From the NCBI GenBank assembly GCA_030847615.1, contig JAUMIR010000001.1, forward strand, positions 268,335,187 through 268,399,186: 64,000 nt of DNA, read 5' to 3'. The notes under the pieces were generated by a model. The model was not told the origin of the DNA and did not search any database. It saw only the letters and a list, made by a program, of their open reading frames with translations. Below, in pieces: positions 1 to 10,744 of the stretch (position 1 is the first letter of the stretch; the number at the start of each line of letters is the position of its first letter). A program made the translations under genes and the position numbers. This stretch comes from Gambelia wislizenii (Eukaryota; Chordata; Lepidosauria; Squamata; Crotaphytidae).

Positions 1-1150
1 ACAAGTTTTAAAAGATAGATAAAACATCCCCATAAAAAGCTCCCCTGCATAGATGTTAATAGCCTGCTTGAATAAAACACATCTTTGCCTGCTGGAGAAA
101 GCAAAGCTAGAAGGAGTACTTTCACAGTTGTTGTTGTCATCATCAACATTATCATCTGCACTGATACTTTATAAAGGCATTACAGTATTTGAGTTTTACT
201 AGAACTTAAATTAAACCAGTTTGGCCAACAAAGACCAAGCAGGGTCACTCAGCCAAATAAGCATCTGATGCTACTTCTCAGAGTAGGACTCTTGAATACT
301 TCTCTAAATTCAAAGGGGGAGCAAGATCCCACCCATACACTATATCTCAATAACGAGCTCCTTGGGCATGTCCCCTGGCAACTGCACATTTGACACCACT
401 GTGAAAGGAGCCATCAGCACATAGGACTCTTTCACAGAAGCAGGATGGGTGTGGATTCCCAGTCCCTTACGGCCATCTGCACAGTGACAATGGACTTTAT
501 CACATGAGGCTGCTAAAGTGGCATTTCAGCAGGACAGTAATTAATTTGGCTAGTACTTACTAGATGATGTCATAGCTCTCCTGTTGGTGCTTTGCATTCT
601 AGTTGTTACTGTTGTGCCCCTTTCAACTGATGGGAAAACCCCATCAATACCTGCCAATATCACTATTGTTCCACTGCTGTCCCTGGTGCGATAGGTTCCT
701 TTGCCTCAGTTCTGGCATCATGGAGTCAGCCTGCTTTGGAATAGCAAGGGGGAGAGGGGAGGGAGAGGGACAGGAGGAGAATCACCCCCCCCATGCCACA
801 TGACTGCGGTCATCTCGGAACTGAAGCAAAGGGACCTATCACACCAGGGGGTTGCCAATGGAGCACAGTCACATGAACAAAGAGAGGCTTGATAATAAAC
901 GTTTTACTACTGGTATGTTCCCATTTGCTTTAATAACATGATTGCCACAAGACACAAGGGTGGTGTGATAATGTCCACTGACACCAAATAACAGCTGTTT
1001 GGGGTATGGCTAGAAGGCATGTCCAATGCATGAGAGCATTCATCTGAACAGCTCTTACTTTAAAACATTTTGATACAAAGTAAGAAAATGAGAGGAAGTA
1101 TCCAAAGGTCTGGTAAAAAAACTTTCTGCTTGATTCCTAGACCTTGTATC
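1..1150. other. TFPI intron, mostly unique
   Basis: No coding exon was recognised, and no Kunitz signature such as YGGC or GxC(R/K) is found in any frame. A short inverted repeat lies at 681-712 and 818-849 (listed separately). The rest shows no structure I can support. Confidence 0.5.
681..849. repeat. Inverted repeat, 32-bp arms
   Basis: Bases 681-712 are the reverse complement of 818-849 with three mismatches, separated by 105 bp. This is probably the ends of a small foldback DNA element. Confidence 0.6.
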
Positions 1151-1152
1151 TA

Positions 1153-1772
1153 TGGAGTTTTTCAGACAGGAACGAAAAAAGCGTTCCCGTCTCACAATCT
1201 CCTCTCCCAGCCCTCTCCCGGCCCTGTCACATGAAAAAAAGGAAAACTTTTCAGACCTACCTTTTTCACACCTCGTTTCCTCAGCCGGGAAGCACAGGAG
1301 AGAAAGGAGCTTGAATGGAGTTGATTTCACTTTCAGGACTGAAATCCCAGCTGCACTTGTGAGAAGAGAGCGTGGGAAATTCAAACTGTAAAAGTAAAAT
1401 ACAAGACAAAAAGTTACACTAAGCACCTAAACACACTTAAAACTTTACAAGTAACCCCAGGAGGGTACAAAAAAGTGTGTCACTTACCTTGATGTCCCGA
1501 TCTCACCTGGAAGTGTTCTTCCAGGTCTCCCATTGCGCCAGCATAAGGATCTCCCATTGCGCCAGCATAACGGGGCACCTTTTCACTTGCACGACATTCC
1601 ATTTCAGAAATGGAACAAGGGATCTATTTGTGGCTTAGTCCTTGAATAAAAAGAAGCACCGGTGTAAAGACAGCTGAACAGGAGCATGACAATATGAGAA
1701 TGACATTGTCTGAAAGGGAGGCCCTTTAGTGATCTCCTGGCGTTCGTGTAACACCCTATTTAGTGCATCTGA
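1153..1772. mobile_element. Non-autonomous DNA transposon, family A copy 1
   Basis: This matches 30146-30722 closely across its length. Shared landmarks include CAGACAGGAAC near the left end, AACACAC(T)TTAAAA in the middle, TCTCACCTGGAAGTGTTCT, and a right end of the type CATCTGATAATTTCC. Terminal sequences of the family resemble GGACTTTATCAGGT in inverted orientation. It contains a short internal direct repeat (CTCCCATTGCGCCAGCATAA twice, near 1530-1570). No ORF of a transposase is present. Confidence 0.7.
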
Positions 1773-2040
1773 TAATTTCCTATATGTATCTATCTATATA
1801 TCTGTGTCTCTATGGCGCTACTAAGTCCAGTGTCACCCCTCACCCTGACAGTGTCACCTGGTGCAGTTCAGCCTCTCCACACCTCTCTAGTGTCGCCACT
1901 GCTGTGTCTGTCTGTCTATCTGTGTGTGTGTGTTGTGTGTGTGCAGTTTTGAAAGTAAAGATAGTCACTTCCTACAATCTGACCTTTACTGTAATATTTC
2001 CATTTTCTCTTCTAATTTATTTTATTTGTTTCAATTGAAG

Positions 2041-2079
2041 ATATTCCAGAGAAGAGAAGAAAATCAAGATTTAAGAAAG
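2041..2079 (+). CDS. TFPI: TFPI exon: short basic linker between Kunitz 1 and Kunitz 2
   Basis: This is a 39-bp exon candidate, preceded by a long T-rich tract ending in AG at 2039-2040 and followed by a GTAATC donor at 2080. With phase 1 at both ends it reads x-IPEKRRKSRFKK and joins to the Kunitz 2 exon through a glutamate codon (giving KKEKPSYC). Its position and size suit the small exon that links Kunitz 1 and Kunitz 2 in other vertebrates. The peptide is strongly basic, with seven K/R in about thirteen residues, and contains an RKSR motif. The exon has no domain of its own, so the call depends on splice sites, phase and location. An intron-only origin cannot be excluded without RNA data. 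Confidence 0.65.
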
Positions 2080-3248
2080 GTAATCCACTGTTCTACTTCC
2101 AGATGTTTGGCCATCAGCCAGAGCTATATATTGAATTCCCAAGAGCAATGTGGCCGGGATAAGTTGTGATAAATGACTCATCCACATGTTTCCAACAGAA
2201 CTGGGATCAGCAGAGAGGAAACTGATTGACATTATTTTCCAGAATTTGCTCTAAAATGAAACAATAGGAGAAAAGAATAAGCTAAATCCAATTGTTAGTT
2301 TCAACTAGAGTCAATCTGAATAGGTTAACTAGGGATGTAAATCTTTACTTATTTCACCCAGACATGAGAATGAAAATTTTCTCCCTGCTAAGAAATATTA
2401 CTCCCTGCTGAGTGAGATCATTGACTGATTGCATTTTAGGACTTTATTGAAAAAATATTTGCACAAAAAAGCTTTTACAGGAAAAACATATTTTGCATAA
2501 ATAGAAATAGTATTTATGCAGTAAAACTTGAGGAGGAAACAGGAGGAAACTGCCATTTTTCACTCTCACTCAAGAATGAAAAATCTTGCAATAGATTAGT
2601 TTTTCCATGGTGATCTTCATGTATCAAGATACCCATTCTCATCAAGGACAACAAAATATATGAATATTCTTTACATTCCTAGCCAATACTTGAGTGACTC
2701 CCAGAACAGACTGCTATCCATTTTCTTCCCCACACCATTTTCCTGTTTCCAGAATGGAATTAATATAATGGCAATTTCCAATGTTTACTTCTGAATTCTG
2801 AGCTATTGGATAAGTGTGGCTAGAGATTATGGTGGTGGTGGTAGTAGTAATATAAACAAACTAAGCCTATAAACCTGGCCTGCAGAACCTCTGATCCTCC
2901 ACTAGCCATATATTCCAGTTTTCCAGGAACTTGATTCATTAATCCAATTCTACGTAAAGCTCAGTCCAAGTGTCATCATTTCTCAGAGATCATTAGTAGC
3001 TTGCATTCAAATTAACCTGATATATTCTGGATACATGAAGATTTTTATCACATTAAAACTGGAGAATGAACAACTGTTTAAATCTGTGCCACTTAAATCA
3101 ATGAGAATGAAAGAGATTAAATTTGGTTGGATCAAACCCACTTTGGGTAAATAAGGTGATATCATCAGCTAATTCATAGGTATCGGTAGGAGCAACTGTG
3201 GGGAAATCTGATGTATTTGTTTGTCCCTGAAACAATCCTCATTCCCAG
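2080..3248 (+). other. TFPI intron between the K1-K2 linker and Kunitz 2
   Basis: AT-rich intron sequence with no repeat that I recognise, apart from a short GGT/AGT run near 2832. Confidence 0.5.
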
Positions 3249-3425
3249 AAAAGCCTTCTTACTGTCTCCTGGAGAATGACCCAGGAATCTGCCGTGGACT
3301 GATTACCAGGTATTTCTACAACAAAGAGTCACAGGAATGTGAAATGTTCCAGTATGGTGGCTGCCTGGGAAACCCAAACAACTTTCGGTCTTTGGAAGAA
3401 TGTCAAGATACATGCCAGGATATTA
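3249..3425 (+). CDS. TFPI: TFPI exon: Kunitz domain 2 (factor Xa-binding)
   Basis: This 177-bp, phase 1-1 exon has acceptor ATTCCCAG at 3241-3248 and donor GTAAGT at 3426. It encodes a full Kunitz/BPTI domain. The six cysteines occur in the order SYC, GIC, QEC, GGC, EEC, DTC. The reactive loop is GICRG, with arginine at P1, as in the Kunitz 2 domain that blocks factor Xa. The core YFYN, QYGGC and NNF signatures are all present. The open reading frame extends upstream into the intron (from 3221), but the splice acceptor and Kunitz boundary show the exon begins at 3249. The domain looks intact, with no stop or missing cysteine. It is followed by a 3.8-kb intron carrying a LINE insertion. Confidence 0.96.
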
Positions 3426-4355
3426 GTAAGTGATCTTTGTCTTCTGGTGTAAAATGTCCTCTTGGTTCCTGAAGCCTAAGCTAGGAGTGGAAACCTGTGG
3501 TCCCTTAAATATTGCTAGACAGCAGCTCCCATCATTTCTAACCATTGGCCATGTTAATTTGAGCAGTTGGGATCTTGGCTATAGCAACATCTGGCAGACC
3601 CAGCCTGCTCCCCTTGAAATATTGATATACATCTGATTGTCTCTTTTCCCTAGATTCAAGACTGTTAAGTACATATAAGTACTGTATGAAGGACTTCATG
3701 CAGGAGTGTAGCTATGGGGGGAGGGAGAGGGCATTGTCCCCCCCCAGCAAGTAGGAATTCTGCCTCCAATAAAAATTTCCTTCAGTTGCTACATTTCTAG
3801 CATTGCAGGAAACATAACACTATTAATTGTTCACACCTAGAATGTTTCTATTTGCTGTGTTTTCATTCCCTGCCCCCATTTCTTTGCCTGCCCCCTTTTT
3901 ATTTGGATGTCCAAACTGTATTTCTATATATTCAACTGACATTTTATGTTATTGCAATGCTAAAAATTTGGAGACTGAAGGAAAATTTCACTGGGAGGGG
4001 TGGAATTCTTACTTAGGGGAAAAGGCCCTCCTCCTTTTCCCCCAACTACACCCCTGGCAGCATGATTGAAGACTTTGCTGGTTAGTAGCTTTCCAAGCCC
4101 ATAGAGCAATCCAACATGTCAGGAAGAGAGCCAGGTTTTAGCCTTGATTCCTGGATTACAAACAAGGAACTCCTCTCCCTACCCACAACCTACTCACCTT
4201 TAACCTGATCCATTCCCACACTTCAGCTTTTAGTCTGGATATGTGCATCCATACACTACAGGTTTTTTTCCCCTTGGGCTTGGAAAAAAGCCAGGAAAAG
4301 GCTAGTTCATTGATAAAACTGCATGATATTTTATAATAGCAAATAAAATAGTGGT

Positions 4356-4396
4356 GGACCTAAGGTGGGAATAAAACAATGCTTTTGTAAAATGTA
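4356..4396 (+). repeat. 41-bp target-site duplication, left copy
   Basis: This is identical to 5965-6005. The two copies bracket the LINE at 4397-5964. The left copy supplies the first ten codons, including the start methionine, of the long ORF that runs into the LINE. Confidence 0.92.
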
Positions 4397-5964
4397 TCGA
4401 GGCATAACACTGCTCTCTATTGCTGGAAAAATCCTTGCAAGGATACTCCTGAACAGATTAGTTCCTGCTATTGCAGAAGAACTTCTCCCTGAAAGCCAAT
4501 GTGGCTTCAGAGCCAATAGGAGTACTACAGACATGGTATTTGCCCTTAGGCAACTGCAAGAAAAATGTAGGGAGCAGAACAAGGGTCTCTATGTAACATT
4601 TGTCGATCTCACCAAAGCCTTTGACACTGTAAGTAGAAAAGGTCTGTGGCAGATCCTGGAAAAACTAGGATGTCCCCCCAAATTCCTTAAAATGATTATC
4701 TTGCTACACGAGGGCCAGCGTGGTCAAGTCAGATATGGCGATGCTCTTTCAGAGCCCTTTCTAATAACTAATGGAGTGAAGCAAGGTTGTGTTCTTGCAC
4801 CAACTTTATTTACAATCTTCTTTAGCACAATGCTCCAAAGGGCTATGGCAGAGCTTGAAGAAGACGACGGCATCTATATACGCTACCGTACTGATGGTAG
4901 CTTGTTTAATTTAAGCCGTCTGAGGGCTCACACTAAGACTCTACACTATCTAGCCCATGAGCTGCTCTTCGCCGATGATGCTGCCCTTGTTGCCCACACA
5001 GAAGCAGCTCTGCAGCACCTAACGTCCTGCTTTGCAACAGCTGCAGAGCTGTTTGGGCTAGAAGTCAACCTGAAGAAAACAGAAGTTCTTTACCAGCCTG
5101 CACCACAGGACGAACACCACCATCCCCACATTGCCATCGGCAAATCTGTGCTCAAGTCCGTTCAACAGTTCACCTACCTGGGAAGCATCATCTCCTCAGA
5201 TGCCAAGATTGACAAAGAGATCGATCACAGATTAGCAAAGGCATATAGTGCATTTGGAAGACTCCACAAAAGAGTCTGGAGCAATAAACACCTGAGGCAA
5301 AGCACAAAAATCAGTGTGTATAGAGCCATCGTACTGTCTATCCTCCTTTATGGATCTGAAACATGGGTCACCTATCGCCACCACCTACGACTCCTCGCGC
5401 GCTTTCATCATCGCTGTCTACGCACAATCCTAAATATACACTGGACTGACTATGTGACGAATGTTGCTGTCCTTGAGCAAGCAGGGATCACCAGCATTGA
5501 GGCCATGATATTGAGAACAGAGCTGTGCTGGGCAGGGCACGTTTCTAGGATGGAGGACCATCACCTCCCAAAAATACTACTCTACGGTGAACTCGCCACG
5601 GGTCAGCGTAAGAGGGGCGCTCCAAAAAAGCGATACAAAGACTCCCTGAAACAACATCTCAGGCTTGGCCAAATTGATCACCAACAGTGGTCCGCCCTGG
5701 CCTCACATCGGGAGGCATGGAGACGCACTATCCACAATGCTGCAGCCTTATTTGAGAACTCACAACGAACAAGTCTTGAAGAGAAAGGACAATGCAGAAA
5801 GAATCACAACCCAAAAACATCACCCAAGGAGACCTTCTGCTGTGCTTTTTGCAACCGGACTTGTTTATCTCGGATTGGCCTTTTTAGTCATCAGCGCGCT
5901 TGCAGAAAGCGCGGGATGAGTCCTTCCTGAATCTTCGTTTGCGAAGAAAAGCCAGAGAGAGAGA
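4397..5964 (+). mobile_element. 5'-truncated non-LTR retrotransposon (LINE), reverse transcriptase C-terminal two thirds
   Basis: The frame is open from 4365 to the stop at 5930 (521 codons), but the first ten residues are host sequence from the target duplication. LINE-derived sequence starts at about RGITLLSIAGK. Reverse transcriptase motifs follow in order: QCGFRANRST, FVDLTKAFDTVS, NGVKQGCVLAPTLF, and the catalytic FADDAAL. After these come the thumb and C-terminal domain (YLGSIISSD, LLYGSETW, AGHVSRMEDHHLPK). A C2HC zinc finger of the form C-x2-C-x12-H-x3-C closes the protein (CAFC ... LFSHQRAC). The 3' end is GCGAAGAAAAGCCAGAGAG. There are no frameshifts, so the copy looks recent. The clade is not certain. 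The insertion lies inside a TFPI intron in the sense orientation. The endonuclease and 5' part are missing. Confidence 0.9.
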
Positions 5965-6005
5965 GGACCTAAGGTGGGAATAAAACAATGCTTTTGTAAA
6001 ATGTA
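5965..6005 (+). repeat. 41-bp target-site duplication, right copy
   Basis: Perfect copy of 4356-4396. It immediately follows the GAGAGAGA end of the LINE. Confidence 0.92.
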
Positions 6006-7202
6006 ACTGAAATATGAATAAATCCCAAATTATATCTTAAGTTTAAATAATAGTGCATTGTTTCCAAAGTGGTGATTGCACTAATACTGGGCTGTGATTG
6101 CTTACAGAAGCCCCATTTTCACCCTTGATTCTTTGCTTCTGCTTGTGCAAGGTATTGTGCATGGTATTGCACAACTCATTATGACTTGGGTGTCATGTAC
6201 TGGCATTCCCAGACGCAGTGACCAGAAGTTTCAGAGTTAAACAGAAAACATTATTGGCACAGAAATTGAGAAAAGCGAACCATACAAGGTTGATGCTCTG
6301 AAGTGAAACTTAGAAAACAGACAGTATACTAAAAGTATATTACAATCTATGAAATCTGGCAGGCTTCAATACTATTGGTTACCCATCATCTCCTGACCCC
6401 CTCTCTTCCAATGTAATGTTAATTTCATTTCCCCCAAGCTGTAGCCTTATCTATCTATTCTCATTACAAACCATTATATTCCCCTTTCCATAGTCACCAC
6501 AGAACCATTGTTAACAAGCACAAACAAATAAAAATACAATTAACAGCAAGGTTGCAAGAAAACATAAAATTAACAGGGACAGGCCACATCTGAGACCAAT
6601 CCTGACATTGGACTCAGTATTCTTGTGTTTGCTAGCATTTGCTAAACACTGCTGATCATAATTTTTCAACTAGCCTGCAGCTGGATATAAGCCAACACAA
6701 AAAGAGTATTTAAAACAGGGCCAGCCAACTTCAATAGTGCCAATTCAGAGGTTTCAGTTTTCCCTGGGATCTGATGTGGGCCACATCCCCACTGAAAATG
6801 TGTATTTGGGGTGGACAAATTAAACTAGAAGGGACTGCATGTTCATTATTTTTTAAAAACAAAACAAAGAAACAGATACTTTTCCTAAAGCAAATATGTG
6901 AACCATACTTTAGAGGACAAATGTGCTTCCTGGGTGTTTTCAAGGGTACAATTCTCTTTGTTTTGTACACACACAATTTGGGGGAGGGTGATAAGGACTC
7001 CAGGGAATGGAAAAAAAGGTGGGACTACCCGCAGCCTAGAGTTATCCTGGAGATTCATGCAACCCATAGGTTTCTCACTTCCCACCCTTGGTGTAAAAGA
7101 ATGCATCTTATTTCAAATGTTACATATGTTAAATCACTCTTTTCTCTGCCTACTTAACAAACTCCTTACAATCTGTTAATTCATTTTCCCCTTTCCTTCT
7201 AG
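6006..7202 (+). other. TFPI intron, no feature recognised
   Basis: No coding exon and no confidently named repeat. Bases 6190-6620 have the composition of an old repeat, but I cannot assign a family. The polypyrimidine tract and acceptor of linker exon a close the segment. Confidence 0.4.
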
Positions 7203-7286
7203 ACCCTTTAGTCAATTCATTGCAAACGGAGGAAGGCAGCATACCATTTACCACAGCAAGCACCAGCACGCCAGTTGATCAACATG
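7203..7286 (+). CDS. TFPI: TFPI exon: Kunitz 2-3 linker, copy a of three
   Basis: This 84-bp, phase 1-1 exon has acceptor CCTTCTAG ending at 7202 and donor GTATGT at 7287. It encodes NPLVNSLQTEEGSIPF followed by a Thr/Ser-rich stretch ending in STPVDQHG. The SLQTE-(E/D)-GS and STP motifs recur in the next linker exon, which has exactly the same length. The linker between Kunitz 2 and 3 in known TFPI is flexible and O-glycosylated, and the six Thr/Ser in FTTASTSTP fit that. This copy lacks the N-S-T glycosylation sequon present in copies b and c. It is likely a real exon because splice sites, frame and similarity to its neighbours all agree. Confidence 0.88.
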
Positions 7287-7469
7287 GTATGTACTAAAAG
7301 CTTATTGCTTGCATGAGAATCAGGGAAAATTCTGAAATTCTTTTCATTCCCCCTAGAGTTCAAATTCATAGGAGTTTGTACCAAAGGCTGTGCCTGTTCA
7401 CATTTCAAGTGATAAGCTTCATGTCTGAACCCCACACACACACTTACTTACTGAATTCCAAGCACACCT

Positions 7470-7695
7470 ATGCCAAATCCACACTATACAAATAATCCCA
7501 TTTGAAACTGGATTATTTGCTGTGGCTCCTTCCTATTGCATCCTGGGATTTGTAGTTTTACAAGGAGTAGCCTTCTCTGCCAAAGAGTGCTGATGCCTCA
7601 CCAAACTACAAATCCCAGGATTCTAAAGGAATGTGTCACGACAAATAATCAAGCATCAAAATGGATTATTTTTGCAGTGTGGATCTGGCCCTAGA
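7470..7695. mobile_element. Palindromic DNA transposon (MITE), family B copy 1
   Basis: About 225 bp. The two halves are roughly inverted, with ACTACAAATCCCAGGATT on one side and its complement AATCCTGGGATTTGTAGTTT on the other, and AATAATCC near both ends. The same structure recurs at 19295, 42251, 60560 and 62362, and partly at 33418. It has no ORF. Confidence 0.75.
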
Positions 7696-8854
7696 AAGCC
7701 AGCATCTCAGGGAGATGGGATGGGAGAGAATTTGATTCATTATTTGTTTGGTTTGGCTTATTTTTTTTTTATAAGAACCTTCCAAAACTTGCAAATTTCT
7801 TCATATACTAGATGGGGGAAATTCAAGATTAAAACAATTTAAATGGAGCAGATAACAAAACAAATAGGCTCGCCCAAAGGAAATTCAGTGCTTAGCTCAT
7901 AAATATCTAGGTTTGAATCTCTATGGCTTCAAACAAAGTAATAGTGCTAGATTAGTTGTCACCCATTTTTTCTCAGAGATTTCTCAGTTTTAAAAAATAT
8001 CATGCCAAGGTAATAGAACACAGTGGGCTGGGAGTAGCTGTACCTGTTCAGCCACTACAGATGGCTAACATTTTTATTTCTGTCATTTTGAAAAGAACCT
8101 CACCAAAATGCTCCAAAAGAGTCATTTTTCAGCCAACAAACAAACAAACAAACAAACAATGACATTGTGTTATTTTGAGTTCATCCAAAGCACAATGTTG
8201 TGGCCAACTGGAAGGCAGCAGAGCTTTAAAAAATGGCTCCCACCACAAGGGTGGAGGTTGACAGGGCTCTAGCCTGAGGGCCTGGGATTAGGAGCGGAGC
8301 CTGCCATGGTATTATTGTAAGATTTTATTATGTAAATCCATTTAGTTTTTTAAAACCAAATATAAATATTACTTTGGAGTCATCATTTAAACTGATTTAT
8401 TTTAATTTTTATCCCAAATCATGTAGAGCATCTCAGTGCCCATAACCTTATCAGGAGGTAGGGGGCCCATCAAAGATCCTGGCCAGGGGAGGGCACTTCA
8501 GGATGTGGTGCCATGGTTGCCCACCTTTGTGATGGAGATTTTACAACCCTTGCAAAGGGTGGGCAACTTGTTCTACAGATGTTGTTGGGACCTGTCAGTT
8601 CTAGGCACCAAAGCCAATGGGGAGATCTGATGAGAGTTTGCAGTCCAGTAATATCTGGACGTCTGTATTTCTTCTGCATCTACCCTATGCATCTCTAATA
8701 TTTGTCATTTTTTCTACTACTTTAACACTGAATATAACCCATAGTAAGAAGATGGTTGAAAATAATGTACCATTAAAGATATATCAGTCATTTTTTTCTC
8801 TACCTATCACACATGATTTCCACAATTTTTGTATCATTATTTCTTTCCTTTCAG

Positions 8855-8938
8855 TCCTTTCAGCCACTTCATTGCAGACAGAGGATGGCAGTTTGTCCTT
8901 TAATGCAGTGGACAACAGCACTCCAGCTGTCCAACAAG
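8855..8938 (+). CDS. TFPI: TFPI exon: Kunitz 2-3 linker, copy b of three
   Basis: This 84-bp, phase 1-1 exon has acceptor TTTCCTTTCAG ending at 8854 and donor GTATTT at 8939. In the TFPI frame it reads VLSATSLQTEDGSLSF, then NAVDNSTPAVQQG. It is the same length as copy a and shares TSLQTEDGS with it. It shares NSTP and a (K/Q)QG end with copy c. DNST is an N-glycosylation sequon. Flanking intron sequence is also duplicated (8741-8770 matches 10619-10648, and 9121-9222 matches 7337-7430), so this is a segmental tandem copy and not chance similarity. A CR1 fragment is inserted 25 bp downstream. Confidence 0.88.
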
Positions 8939-8962
8939 GTATTTAAAATGTACTGTTGAGTG

Positions 8963-9107
8963 TCATAGAATCATAGAGTTGGAAGAGACCTCAAGGGCTA
9001 TTCAGTCCAACCTCCTGCCATGCAGGAATACACAATCAAATCATTCCCGACAGACGGCCATCCAACCTCTGTTTAAAAACCTCCAAAGGAGGAGACTCCA
9101 CCAGTAT
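8963..9107 (-). mobile_element. CR1 LINE, 3' end fragment
   Basis: Classic CR1 3'-end wording in reverse orientation: ATCATAGAGTTGGAAGAGACC, CAGTCCAACCTCC, GGCCATCCAACCTCTGTTTA. It inserted 25 bp after linker exon b. Confidence 0.88.
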
Positions 9108-9589
9108 AAATTAGGTAAACTTCTGAAATTTTCCTCATTTTCTCAAGAGGTCTGGTTCCCAGTAGTTCATAGGCAGGAGTGTACCACTTCACATTTCAAG
9201 TAAGAACTATATGTTTCTTCACACTTAAAGATTTTCAGGAATATGGAAAGCCCAGCATGCCCGCAATCTGGCATGGAAGAGAATTGTGTTTGGTACATTT
9301 TCTAAAGAAGAACTTTCCAAAATACACAGAGTTCTTCATAAATGTGATATAGAGAATTTGAGATGATAAAACTGTGAATGTGGGGAAAGTTAAAAAGACA
9401 GATTTTCCTATCCAGGCCAAAGAGTTTGTGTTCTTAGCTCTTCAGACTTTGGCTTTGGATGTACAGAGGCTAAACTATGATTACCACCTCTTTTTTTCTC
9501 AAAGGTTCCTCATTTTTAATAACTACATGTCAAGTGGGTACACCACAATTCTCTCCATGCTGGAAATAGCTATACCTATTTACTTTGAG

Positions 9590-9826
9590 TACAGTTGGCC
9601 CTCCATCTCCATGGATTCTGCATCCACAGATTCAACCATCCATGGCTTGAAAATATTCAAAAAACAAATAAATAAATCCAAAAAGCAAACCTTGATTTTG
9701 CCATTTTATAAAAGGGGCACCATTTTGCTATGCCATTGCATATAATGGGGCATGAGCATCTACGGATTTTGGTATCCACGAGGGGTCCTGGAACCAAGCA
9801 CCAGTGGATACCAAGGTCCCACTGTA
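9590..9826. mobile_element. Mariner/Tigger-like non-autonomous element
   Basis: Starts TACAGTTGGCCCTCCATCTCC and ends in GGTCCCACTGTA, with inverted ends and TA boundaries. It contains the ATTCTGCATCCACAGATTCA motif typical of Tigger-type elements. Confidence 0.75.
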
Positions 9827-10744
9827 GAACAGATGGTTCAGACTATTTGTCTGGTTTATTTGTCAATAAGAACTTTCTAAAATTTGAAGATTTCTTTTTA
9901 AATTAGGTAGAAAGAACTTGGTGCAGAAACAAAGTGAACATGGAAAAGCAAAATGGACAGATTCCCTGAGAAAGTTGGGCTTCAGCCCTGTTCCCACAGA
10001 TTCAAACAAGTAACTCCCTACCTTTAATCTGAAACCTCGACTCATCCCGATCCTTTCTTAACTATTTTTCTCTGACTGTGAACTGTGCAGTTTTGGGGTG
10101 GGGTGTGACTATTTGCAGATCAGGATTTATTCTGAAAAAACAAAATCACACTTTTTTCTCACAAAATCACTCAGAAAATGGCATTTCATTGTTTTCTCAC
10201 TAGGAAACTTGTTTTCAGGGTGGGGGGGGATCTGTGCTGAAAATGTCATTGTCCAACACACACACACATACAAAGTCTGTTTTTTTTCTGCAGAATAAAT
10301 CCCAAACTGCAAAGATCCTCATTCATCCTTGATTCTCATCAGGTTATCCCAGTATTTGGGAACTCCCCTTTTTGTCTGGGATTGTAATATTTGCCAATAT
10401 CCTTTCTGTCCTATCCAGCTGTGCAGTGACTAGCAACCTCTGTAACTCACTGGAGACCCACCCCAATGCTCTAAAAGTATTTGCTGTGGCCAGTGAGGAT
10501 GTTGCAGAAGGATGTATTAGATGCCTGCATCAGAAACATCAAAACAAAGATGCACACTTGTACAATCTCACTTATAGAGAATATGCCAATAGGCTTCTGG
10601 CCCTTACATTTACATACTATAGTAAGAAGAGGGTTCAAAATGCTGTACTGCTATTTTATTAATTACTGTATATGTCAGTCATTGTTTGCACTTCTGACTA
10701 CATCCACAAGTTTTAAACCCTCTTTTATTGTTTTTTCCCCCCAG

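Noticed and set aside
1..2040. Search for the TFPI Kunitz 1 and signal peptide exons
   Set aside because: No six-cysteine pattern, YGGC motif or signal peptide in any frame. They are probably upstream of the window.
4365..4396. Start methionine of the 521-codon ORF as the start of a protein
   Set aside because: It lies in the 41-bp target duplication, so it is host sequence fused by chance to a 5'-truncated LINE.
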